The notes under the pieces were generated by a model. It saw nothing but the letters and a program-made list of their open reading frames with translations. It made no database searches and was not told where the DNA came from. Positions 56,721 to 64,000 of a stretch of DNA of 64,000 bases are shown piece after piece. Position 1 is the stretch's first letter. The number at the start of each line of letters is the position of its first letter. The DNA is taken from NCBI GenBank assembly GCA_948616985.1, contig CAPGDO010000004.1, positions 1-64,000 of the forward strand. The letters are read 5' to 3'. The DNA is from MGBC163016 sp910588905 (GTDB lineage Bacteria > Actinomycetota > Coriobacteriia > Coriobacteriales > Eggerthellaceae). The position numbers and the translations under genes are program-made.

Positions 56721-57545
56721 TTGGAAGCTTTTCTGGGTTCGGCAATAGTCTTCCTCTTGGTAGGCTTAGGGGTCGGCGTGCTCTCGGGGATGCTAGGCAT
56801 CGGTGGCGGCACTATCCTCGTCCCTGTGTTCAAGCTCGGCTTCGGACTGCCTGCCTTGGGCGCCACGGCCACCTCTCTCTTCACCATCATCCCCACATCC
56901 ATATCAGGGGTCATCAGCCATATCCGCAAGGGCTCCTGCGTGGTCCGACTGGGTGTTGCTGCTGGCTTGGGGGGCGCATTGACATCTCCGCTAGGAGTAT
57001 GGCTGTCCTTCCAGTCTCCGGAATGGGCCACCATGGTGGCTTGTGCTGTGGTCATCGCCTATTCCGCTTCCACCATGCTCACCAAGGCAGTGAAGCTCTT
57101 GAGAGCCCAGAAGGCCAGCATGGCGAAGGAGAGCCAACAGCCGAGCAGATCGCTTTCGGGCTACGATGCTCCACGAGGCGTGCGGAGCATCCTGCTCGCC
57201 TGTGCCATCGGGCTTGTTGCAGGCGTCCTTTCAGGCTACGTTGGTCTGGGTGGCGGCTTCCTCATCATTCCGCTATTCATGCAGCTGCTGCACATGCCCA
57301 TGAAGCTGACGAGCGGCACATCGCTCATGGCGGTGATGATACTGGCCGTGCCAGGAACGGTGACCCAGGCATTGCTGGGGAATGTGGATTGGGTGGGTGG
57401 CATCTGCGTTGCTCTTGGAGCAGTGCCCGGTGCCGTATTGGGGACGAAGCTCCTCGAGCGCATCTCGGAGGTGCATCTGCGCTTCATGTTCGGCGGGTTC
57501 CTGCTGATAGCCTCCATCCTCCTGATCCTGGACCAAGTGCTGTAG
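56721..57545 (+). CDS. TauE/SafE-family sulfite/anion permease
   Basis: TTG start 4 bp after the glycosyltransferase stop. The 274-aa protein has about eight membrane helices in two repeated halves, each with a GxLGIGGG-like motif: GMLGIGGGTILVPVFKLGF near residue 24 and GYVGLGGGFLIIPLFM near 173. This is the signature of the family that moves sulfite, sulfoacetate and similar anions. Substrate cannot be named. It converges on the Tat-protein gene. Confidence 0.93.
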   Translation: MEAFLGSAIVFLLVGLGVGVLSGMLGIGGGTILVPVFKLGFGLPALGATATSLFTIIPTSISGVISHIRKGSCVVRLGVAAGLGGALTSPLGVWLSFQSPEWATMVACAVVIAYSASTMLTKAVKLLRAQKASMAKESQQPSRSLSGYDAPRGVRSILLACAIGLVAGVLSGYVGLGGGFLIIPLFMQLLHMPMKLTSGTSLMAVMILAVPGTVTQALLGNVDWVGGICVALGAVPGAVLGTKLLERISEVHLRFMFGGFLLIASILLILDQVL

Positions 57546-57590
57546 ATTGCCGTAGGGACGGACTGTGGTCCGCCAGGTGGGCAGAGGATA

Positions 57591-59159
57591 TCAGGCAGGT
57601 TCCCAGACGCGTACGGTGCACTCATTGATGCGCTCACCCGACATGGGGGTGTAATCCACATTCGCGAAGGTGACGATGCGCTCGGATGTGCCACTGGTGG
57701 CCAGATATTCGCCATAGCCCTGGGTGGCTGATTCCGTGGGGATGGTGACGTATTTCCGCTCAGCCAGGTTCACGGCTGCTATGACGTTCGTCGATTTCAC
57801 GAACAGCCAATTCCCGGCAAAGGCGGGGGAGGTGATGGGCGTGCGCGGGAAACGGAACCAAGGCGCGTTGCTGTATAGCTCGCAGACCGCATCTTCCCCT
57901 TGGGCTTCCGCTCTTGCTCGATCCTCGTCGGTGAGACCGTTGCTCTTCTGACCGCTGGAGAGCTGTTGCTCAAGGGTGGCGAGGGCATCAGCAGCGGCCG
58001 TAGCAGTGGTAAGGGATATCTCCTCGGCGGGCACGTAGGTTCCCAGGTTCGCCATGCCATCACCGAATTCGTAGAGGGCATCGAAAGAGAAGCCGAAGCC
58101 GTTGGGCCCGTAGGAGACATCCATGGGTTTCATGGTAGAGGGCAGCGTCAGCCGATCAGCGATCTTACCATCCTCTTCAGATATGAAGATGAGCTGCCAG
58201 GTCTTGCTCTTCTCGCTGTGGCTTTGAGCGCAGGCTATCCCTCCCAGGGCAGGGACCGGTGCGCAGGCGAAGCCACCCGGACTGATCACGGTTGCCTGGG
58301 CGGAATCTTGGGTACCTCCGAAGGCGATGCGGCAGAGGGCGGGCTGGGTCACCTCTTCCCCTTCGCCATCTTCGCAGCTTAAGGGAGGTGCATCGTCTCC
58401 TTTGGGCACTGTTTGCCACCAGGCGAACCCTCCGGAGACGGCCAAGGCCGGAAGGGTCCAGGAGCTATCCCCTTCGGCAGCCAGCATGGGTTCTCCCACG
58501 GCGGCACCATCCAAGGTAGTGCTGTATACGCGCCAATCTCCCGAGAGCACATTGGACTCAAGCCAGACGAGGCCAGCGCCATTGGCTCGTGCATCGAATA
58601 TCTGAAAGCCCTCTTCTGCGCCAGCGGGAGCCTTCAGGGCTGTGGTCATGTTGCCGGATCCTAGATGCAGTAGGCCCACCTGGAGCAGCGGATCGGCGCT
58701 CTTGGTGGGAACCAGGCAAACCGCCACACTCTCAGAGCAGGAGGTGAGGGTGGTGCCGAAGGGGAGGGAGGCGCGGGTACGCAGGGTGAGCAGCCCTTTG
58801 AGGTCATCCACGTATTCGCACTGCTCCGTGGTGAAGACGGCGTCCTGGGGTATGGAAAGCGCCCCCTCAGCCGCCTGGGCGCTGGAGCCTCCACCTGAGG
58901 CAGCGGAGGTCAGTGCATACGCGCCTCCGCCCACTAGAGCAGCTACGGCGATGCCAGCTCCTCCCACGAGGAGCTGGCGGCGGGTAAGGGCGGGGCCAGC
59001 TGGGTTCGCTCGTGCATCTGTGCGGGGTCGGGTAGAGGAGCGCCCGACGGACGCCGCTCGGGAGCGTACTGCCCGTGACGTACCCTTTGGGGAGACGCTT
59101 CGCCCGGCAACGCTCTTGCGCGGGGTGGGCCTAGGAGGCTTTTTGGTGTGATCATGCAT
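57591..59159 (-). CDS. Tat-exported protein, beta-propeller-like
   Basis: The 522-aa protein has a long basic start (residues 1-55) then a twin-arginine signal LTRRQLLVGGAGIAVAALVGGG, predicting folded export. The mature part is rich in beta strands with repeated LVWLESN, GFAWWQT and NWLFVKSTNVIAAVNL segments, as in propeller proteins; no catalytic motif is visible. It is divergently placed from the response regulator gene, 127 bp away. Confidence 0.82.
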   Translation of the reverse strand: MHDHTKKPPRPTPRKSVAGRSVSPKGTSRAVRSRAASVGRSSTRPRTDARANPAGPALTRRQLLVGGAGIAVAALVGGGAYALTSAASGGGSSAQAAEGALSIPQDAVFTTEQCEYVDDLKGLLTLRTRASLPFGTTLTSCSESVAVCLVPTKSADPLLQVGLLHLGSGNMTTALKAPAGAEEGFQIFDARANGAGLVWLESNVLSGDWRVYSTTLDGAAVGEPMLAAEGDSSWTLPALAVSGGFAWWQTVPKGDDAPPLSCEDGEGEEVTQPALCRIAFGGTQDSAQATVISPGGFACAPVPALGGIACAQSHSEKSKTWQLIFISEEDGKIADRLTLPSTMKPMDVSYGPNGFGFSFDALYEFGDGMANLGTYVPAEEISLTTATAAADALATLEQQLSSGQKSNGLTDEDRARAEAQGEDAVCELYSNAPWFRFPRTPITSPAFAGNWLFVKSTNVIAAVNLAERKYVTIPTESATQGYGEYLATSGTSERIVTFANVDYTPMSGERINECTVRVWEPA

Positions 59160-59212
59160 CCCGTCATTATGTCAAACAGAAAACCTGCCGTCACCGGGGG
59201 CGTTGCAAGGGA

Positions 59213-59218
59213 TACAAT
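59213..59218 (+). promoter_or_regulatory. -10 element of the response regulator operon
   Basis: TACAAT lies 69 bp upstream of the start at 59287; the -35 hexamer is unclear. Confidence 0.4.
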
Positions 59219-59286
59219 ATCTGCAGATCGTTCATCAGCGAATGCGGGCTACCTCCCCCTTGTCCGCTGCCGGAAAGGACACATAT

Positions 59287-59991
59287 ATGAGCGCTGAGAC
59301 AAGACGGATCCTTTTGGTGGAAGACGATAAGAGCATCCGCGAGGCGGTGACAGCTTACCTAGAGAAAGAGGGTTACTGGGTAACGGCTGTGGGGGACGGC
59401 CAAGAGGCGCTGGATGAATTCGCAAAGCACAGCTTCGATCTCATCATCCTTGACTTGATGCTGCCCACCATCTCCGGCGAACGCGTCTGCAGCGTCATCC
59501 GTGACACCTCGGATGTGCCCATCATCATGCTCACGGCGAAGGGTGAGGTGGAAAACCGCATCATCGGCCTTGAGCTGGGCGCAGATGACTATCTGGTGAA
59601 GCCGTTCTCTCCCCGTGAGCTGGTCGCTCGCGCTCGGGCGCTGCTGCGTCGGGTGCATTCTGATTCGGAGCCCCTTCGCGAGGTATTGGAGTTCGGTGAG
59701 CTCACCATCGATGTATCTGGCCATAAGGTGCTCGTGAACGGCGAGGAGATCGGGCTCACCGATTCAGAATTCAAACTGCTGACAACCCTTTCGCGCTACC
59801 CCGGCCGGGTCTATTCGCGCATGGAGCTGGTAGAGAAGGTGCTCGGATATGACTTCGAAGGCTACGAGCGCACGATAGATAGTCATGTGAAGAACTTGCG
59901 TGCAAAGCTTGGAGATAATCCGCGAAGCCCGAAATGGCTGCATACGGTGCACGGAGTAGGGTATCGTTTCGAGGATCCAAACAAGAAATAA
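59287..59991 (+). CDS. OmpR-family response regulator
   Basis: Start at MSAETRRILLVEDD, after GGAAAGGA; the ATG at 59203 would add 28 unlikely residues. The 234-aa protein has a receiver domain with D56 as phospho-acceptor (LIILDLMLP), the Thr in LTAKG and Lys in LVKPFSP, then a winged-helix domain ending TVHGVGYRFE. It is followed 15 bp later by its sensor kinase, so the two form a standard two-component system, with signal unknown. Confidence 0.95.
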   Translation: MSAETRRILLVEDDKSIREAVTAYLEKEGYWVTAVGDGQEALDEFAKHSFDLIILDLMLPTISGERVCSVIRDTSDVPIIMLTAKGEVENRIIGLELGADDYLVKPFSPRELVARARALLRRVHSDSEPLREVLEFGELTIDVSGHKVLVNGEEIGLTDSEFKLLTTLSRYPGRVYSRMELVEKVLGYDFEGYERTIDSHVKNLRAKLGDNPRSPKWLHTVHGVGYRFEDPNKK

Positions 59992-60006
59992 CTTCTCAGA
60001 GGGGTC

Positions 60007-61761
60007 ATGGGGGCAGAAGAATCCTATACCGAACAGGATGGTTTTGCGCAATCCGTTGCGTCTGTAGAGCTGTATACACCCCAACAGGCCATAGCAGGAG
60101 AAGAGGCTGATGAAGGGACCGTTGAGGCGGTCGTGGAAGAACCCGCTGAAGCGCCCGTTGCTACGGAGGGAGCAGAAACCGCAGCGCCATCAACGCCCTC
60201 TCCGGAACCGGCTGCCCCTGCTGGGTCAACGCCTCCCGTTGAGACGGCTGAACCTGCTGAGGCGAAGCGGAGCGAAGGTCCCCACATGCGTCCGTCGCGG
60301 CGCGCTGCGGGCAGCGAGCCGGTGAGCTTCACCCTCTCCTATCGCGCTCGCGTGATCCTCACCTGCGTGGCCATCTCCTTTTTGACCGTCACCCTTTCTT
60401 TGGGCATGGTGGCGCTCATCTGGAATCAGTTCTTCTCTACTTACGCGGCGAACAGCATCGAGACCTTGGCTCAGCAAACGGCGAACCGCATTGCCGATCT
60501 CTATCAGAAGACCTTGAGCTTGGAGGGGGATACGCTGATCCCTGCCCGAGAGGCAGCGGATAGCTCCGATGAGCTGGGTGTCATGGTGGTCAGCGCCAAA
60601 GGGAACAAGCTCTTCGACTCCACGGATGGCCTCTCTCCCGAAGAAGCCGCCAAGCAGGGGCCGAGCGCTGCTACCCAGATCGCCATTGCACCCATCGAGG
60701 TATCTGGCAGCGATGTGGGCAATGTCCGCGTGTGGGTCTACGGGTCCAATGCGCTCATGAGCAAGGTGGACCGTCAGTTCCAGATGGACACCTTCCTTGC
60801 GCTGCTGGTGGCGGGAGGTATCGCCCTAGTGTTCGCTCTTCTCTTCGGCATGGTATTCGTGAAATCCCTCGTCCGACCATTGGACCGGATCACCCGTACG
60901 GCTCGGGAGCTCTCCGAGGGGAACCTGTCAGCCCGTACGGGCATCAGCGGTTCTGATGAGCTTTGGCGTTTGGCTGAGACCATGGACGAGATGGCCGAAT
61001 CCTTCCAGCGTGACCGCAAGCTGGAACAGCAGCTGACCTCAGACGTGGCCCATGAGCTGCGCACTCCGCTCATGGCCATCCAAGCGAATGTGGAGGCTAT
61101 GATCGACGGCGTCTATGAGAAGGATGAAGAGCATCTGATGCTGGTAGATGCCGAAGTAGGCAGGCTATCGAAGCTGGTGGATGGGTTGCTCAAGCTGTCC
61201 CGTCTGGAGATGCGCACCACCCCCATGCGAGAGGAGCCGGTGGATCTTACCGCTTTGGCCGCTGACGTGGTCAGCTCCCACGAGGCCTTCATCGAGGACT
61301 GCGGGATATCCATTTCCCTTGGCGCCCAACAGGATGTGAAGACCTTGGGCGATGCTGACATGATCAGACAGGCCGTGACCAATCTGGTATCGAACGCTAT
61401 CCGCTATACCGACGAAGGTGGCTCCATTACCATATCCGTCTTCCGTGAAGGGCGCATGGCCGCCATCGCTGTGCAGGATACAGGCATCGGCCTCTCTCCT
61501 GAGGAAGAGAAGATGGTCTTCTCTCGCTTCTGGCGGGCTGATTCCGGTCGAGCGAAGGAAAACGGCGGCTTGGGGATCGGGTTGTCCTTAGTGAAGGAGA
61601 TCGTAGACCGCCATCACGGGCGCGTAGCGGTGAAGGGCACGAAGGGCGTGGGGGCAACTTTCACGTTGTACTTCCCGCTCTATGATGAGGAGCGTTCCTT
61701 GGCTCAAGCCCGCGTAGCCGTCAAGGTGATGGAGAAGCGCCAGCGCAACGCTCAGCGCTAG
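60007..61761 (+). CDS. Sensor histidine kinase with long disordered N-terminus
   Basis: GAGGGG precedes the ATG. The 584-aa protein has about 105 residues of Glu/Ala/Pro-rich cytoplasmic sequence. Then come a helix (~115-140), an extracytoplasmic loop (~140-260), a second helix (~260-285) and a HAMP domain. HisKA has H349 in DVAHELRTPL, and the ATPase domain carries NLVSNAIRY, DTGIGLS and GGLGIGLSLVKEIV. The acidic leader is unusual for EnvZ/BaeS-type kinases. It is co-transcribed with the regulator. Confidence 0.94.
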   Translation: MGAEESYTEQDGFAQSVASVELYTPQQAIAGEEADEGTVEAVVEEPAEAPVATEGAETAAPSTPSPEPAAPAGSTPPVETAEPAEAKRSEGPHMRPSRRAAGSEPVSFTLSYRARVILTCVAISFLTVTLSLGMVALIWNQFFSTYAANSIETLAQQTANRIADLYQKTLSLEGDTLIPAREAADSSDELGVMVVSAKGNKLFDSTDGLSPEEAAKQGPSAATQIAIAPIEVSGSDVGNVRVWVYGSNALMSKVDRQFQMDTFLALLVAGGIALVFALLFGMVFVKSLVRPLDRITRTARELSEGNLSARTGISGSDELWRLAETMDEMAESFQRDRKLEQQLTSDVAHELRTPLMAIQANVEAMIDGVYEKDEEHLMLVDAEVGRLSKLVDGLLKLSRLEMRTTPMREEPVDLTALAADVVSSHEAFIEDCGISISLGAQQDVKTLGDADMIRQAVTNLVSNAIRYTDEGGSITISVFREGRMAAIAVQDTGIGLSPEEEKMVFSRFWRADSGRAKENGGLGIGLSLVKEIVDRHHGRVAVKGTKGVGATFTLYFPLYDEERSLAQARVAVKVMEKRQRNAQR

Positions 61762-61839
61762 CTCCGACTGTTTTGGTTTGCGCTTGGTCCTTGGGAAGGG
61801 ACAGGAAGGCCTCGCGGGGCTCTCAGGTGCGAAGGGGTC

Positions 61840-62478
61840 TTAGCCAGTAGCGCAGGAATACACCAGGAACACCACCAGCGTGACCAGAGCGAGCAGGAAA
61901 GCCCAACTGACCACATAGCAACCCTTGTTCCCCGCGCGACCCTTATCGATCATACGCTCAGAGAGCTTTCGCCGTTGCTTCAGATAGGCGGTGCCCTTCT
62001 CGGGCTTCGGCAGAGGTGCGGTCTGGGAAGGCATCCAGGCTCCTTCGGTCTGGCGTACCTTCGCCACCCCTTCGGCGCCTAAGTCCACTTTGGGACGGTT
62101 CCCCTCACCCAAGCGTTTGCTCACCCCTTCAACGAAGCGACCGAAGGCGGCGCTTTCCTGGGGGGGATAGCAGATGACAGCCATCTGACCCCAATAATGC
62201 CCTTCGCCGGGGTGATCCGTGAAGGCCACGAAGGAGAGGATGCCCACCATCTCCAGGCCTTCAGCCTGGAGCGTTTTGAGCTTGCGGGAGATGTCCGGCT
62301 CCAGGTAACCGACGCGCTGGCCGAAGGCGTTCTGGAACCAAGCCCGCTGAACGCCGTCTTCCTGGAGGATGTGGATCTGGTAGATGTCCCCTACAGCATT
62401 GTCTGCTCCCAGCAGGATGCCAGCATCCTTCTTGGACGCGGTGTCGAAGTCAAGGTATCTGCCAAAGAAATCAGTCAT
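61840..62478 (-). CDS. Tail-anchored protein of unknown function
   Basis: Start at MTDFFGRYLDFDTASKKDAG; the frame continues upstream to 62661, but that part covers the dinG promoter and start. On the minus strand TGCTATACT, an extended -10, lies only 14 bp from the ATG with no ribosome binding site, so the mRNA may be leaderless. The 212-aa protein is soluble except for a C-terminal helix (SWAFLLALVTLVVFLVYSC). No named domain was recognised. Confidence 0.72.
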   Translation of the reverse strand: MTDFFGRYLDFDTASKKDAGILLGADNAVGDIYQIHILQEDGVQRAWFQNAFGQRVGYLEPDISRKLKTLQAEGLEMVGILSFVAFTDHPGEGHYWGQMAVICYPPQESAAFGRFVEGVSKRLGEGNRPKVDLGAEGVAKVRQTEGAWMPSQTAPLPKPEKGTAYLKQRRKLSERMIDKGRAGNKGCYVVSWAFLLALVTLVVFLVYSCATG

Positions 62479-62570
62479 GATGGTGGGTGAGTATAGCATC
62501 TGAGATCGAAAGCGGCCCAGCGAACGAGTAGAATGTTCGGACTGTCTCCCACAAGATCCAAAGGTGGTCC

Positions 62571-64000
62571 ATGAGCCTAGAGATGTCCCGCTCCGTGACT
62601 GACGGAACGCCCGCCGACGTGATAGAGCGCTATGCCTCGTTGCCCCAGCGCGCCCAAGCATCTGATTTCGGCACCTATGATGAGAACATCGTGGTGGTGG
62701 ATACGGAAACCACCGGCGTGTCGGTCAAGAAAGACGAGCTCACCCAGATAGCAGCGGCCCGGTTAGAGCATGGGGAGGTTACGGAGTGGTACGTCACCTT
62801 CGTGAATCCCGGCATCCCCATCCCTGATGAGATATCCCATCTCACCCATATCTATGATGCCGATGTGGCCGCTGCCCCTTCACCCCAGGAGGCCCTGGCG
62901 GGGCTCGTGGCTTTTGCTAGGGATGCGAAGATGGTGGCCCACAATGCGGAATTCGACCGCAATTTCACCACCAAGCATCCAGCGGGTTATCCGCTCTTGG
63001 AGAACACCTGGATAGACTCGCTCGAGCTCTCGCGCATCGCGCTGCCGCGGATGAAGAGCCATCGTCTGATAGACCTGGTCCGTGCCTTCGGCGCTCCTCT
63101 ATCCACCCATCGGGCCGATGATGACGTAGCGGCTCTCTGTGCTGTGTATCGGGTGCTCTTGGCAGCGGTAGATGCCATGCCGGAAGGCCTTCTGCACAGC
63201 ATCAGCCAGCTGGCCACCCCTCAGGAATGGACTACCCAGCCGCTCTTCGCCGCCTTTGCGGACAGGGCCTACGAACGAAGGCTTGCAGAGCTGATCGAAG
63301 GCGGCATGGATCCTGCCGAAGCGAAGGCGTTGGCGCCCGAGCGGTTCTCTCTGAAGCAGATACGTCGGGACCGGATGGCGGATGCCCCGCGTCGGGCGAA
63401 GGTCGATGCGGCCGATATGGTGTCTGCCGAGGTGCTCCAGCAGGCGAACGTCCGGGTCGAGCGGGAGGGCGAAGGCATGACCATGCTTACCTTCCCTACC
63501 CCTGAAGCTGTGGAGGAGGTCTTCACACCCGAGGGCTTGATCGGAACGCTCTATGAGGATTACGAGACGCGCGAAGAACAAGCGGAGATGGCTCTAGCCG
63601 TGCGCGATGCGTTCGCATCTTCCGTGAACCTGTGTGTAGAAGCGGGAACGGGGGTCGGGAAATCCATGGCCTACCTGGTGCCTGCTGCCTTCACGGCTCA
63701 ACAGAACAACATCAGCTTGGGTGTGGCCACGAAGACCAATGCGCTTCTGGATCAGCTGGTCTACAAAGAGCTCCCGCTGCTCTCCAAAGCCTTGGGCGAC
63801 ACGCTGACCTACGCGTCGCTCAAGGGGTTTTCGCACTATCCGTGCTTGAGGAAGATACAGCGCCTGATGGAATCAGGTGCGCAGATGCGGATGGTGATGA
63901 ACGAGGAGAAGACTCAGGCGCCTGCCATCGCAGGGGTGCTCTCCTTCATCGAGCAGACCGGCTGCGATGACATGGATACCTTGAAGGTTGATTTCCGTAC
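62571..64000 (+). CDS. dinG: DinG-type helicase with N-terminal DnaQ-like exonuclease domain, partial
   Basis: Start at MSLEMSRSVTDGTPADV after AAAGGTGG; the gene runs past the window end (first ~476 residues seen). Residues ~40-210 form a 3'-5' exonuclease domain: VVVDTETTG (D44, E46), VAHNAEFD and HRADDDVAAL. An XPD/DinG helicase follows, with Walker A EAGTGVGKS (K364). A later Cys (FSHYPC) may begin the 4Fe-4S region. Such fusions are known in Firmicutes and actinobacteria and act in DNA repair. A TAGAAT at 62529 could be its -10. Confidence 0.9.
   Translation, partial: MSLEMSRSVTDGTPADVIERYASLPQRAQASDFGTYDENIVVVDTETTGVSVKKDELTQIAAARLEHGEVTEWYVTFVNPGIPIPDEISHLTHIYDADVAAAPSPQEALAGLVAFARDAKMVAHNAEFDRNFTTKHPAGYPLLENTWIDSLELSRIALPRMKSHRLIDLVRAFGAPLSTHRADDDVAALCAVYRVLLAAVDAMPEGLLHSISQLATPQEWTTQPLFAAFADRAYERRLAELIEGGMDPAEAKALAPERFSLKQIRRDRMADAPRRAKVDAADMVSAEVLQQANVRVEREGEGMTMLTFPTPEAVEEVFTPEGLIGTLYEDYETREEQAEMALAVRDAFASSVNLCVEAGTGVGKSMAYLVPAAFTAQQNNISLGVATKTNALLDQLVYKELPLLSKALGDTLTYASLKGFSHYPCLRKIQRLMESGAQMRMVMNEEKTQAPAIAGVLSFIEQTGCDDMDTLKVDFR

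Overview
The window looks like chromosome from a high-GC, anaerobic actinobacterium of the class Coriobacteriia, most likely an Eggerthellaceae-type gut organism. The grounds are the even high GC, the actinobacterial paired TrkA potassium regulators, a cytoplasmic Mo/W-bis-MGD oxidoreductase with a small ferredoxin and OFA-like MFS carriers (a layout I associate with Eggerthella and Gordonibacter relatives), an oleate hydratase, an arylamine N-acetyltransferase and BspA-like leucine-rich-repeat proteins. The class is inferred with fair confidence; the genus is not.

Layout. 0-3 kb: the end of an ABC exporter operon on the minus strand, then two minus-strand tRNA-Ser genes. The first is followed by two 205-bp tandem repeats, each carrying a copy of the tRNA 3' end. 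3-9.5 kb: the housekeeping run rpsF-ssb-rpsR-rplI-dnaB, then purA and purD, each with its own promoter. 9.5-20.5 kb: the most distinctive region. It holds rpoN (sigma-54), a divergent sigma-54 enhancer-binding protein, and an operon behind a consensus -24/-12 promoter preceded by repeated TGAGACG half-sites. That operon encodes a 57-aa protein, a molybdopterin oxidoreductase, a ferredoxin and two zinc-ribbon proteins, followed by two MFS transporters. Sigma factor, activator, binding sites and target operon lie side by side, which suggests an inducible pathway for import and cytoplasmic reduction (or hydroxyl transfer/removal) of an unidentified, perhaps aromatic, substrate.

20.5-27.5 kb: a LRR_5 protein, a VWA/DUF2201-like protein, a MoxR-type AAA ATPase, a trigger-factor-like PPIase and a NAT. 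28-35.5 kb: a HemN-like radical SAM enzyme, a prepilin peptidase, an AlbA_2-type regulator and a large secreted LRR-plus-VWA surface protein. 35.6-41.6 kb: tRNA-Phe, an SDR, oleate hydratase and cytochrome bd oxidase (cydAB). 41.6-47 kb: a Gln/Tyr/Pro-rich membrane protein, a CorC-like CBS protein, a secreted wall-hydrolase-like protein behind a structured leader, two TrkA proteins and tRNA-Leu. 47.4-64 kb: an unusual Ser/Thr kinase with a giant N-lobe insertion, exported proteins, purB, a LytS-type histidine kinase, a glycosyltransferase, a TauE/SafE permease, a Tat-exported protein, an OmpR/EnvZ-type pair, and a DnaQ-DinG helicase cut by the window end.

Several intergenic regions (1.2-1.7, 9.5-9.8 and 47.1-47.4 kb) are arrays of consecutive short palindromes that share a GTCAAGG...CCTTGAC module. 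They look like a genome-specific repeat family. No transposase, integrase, phage gene or CRISPR array was found.
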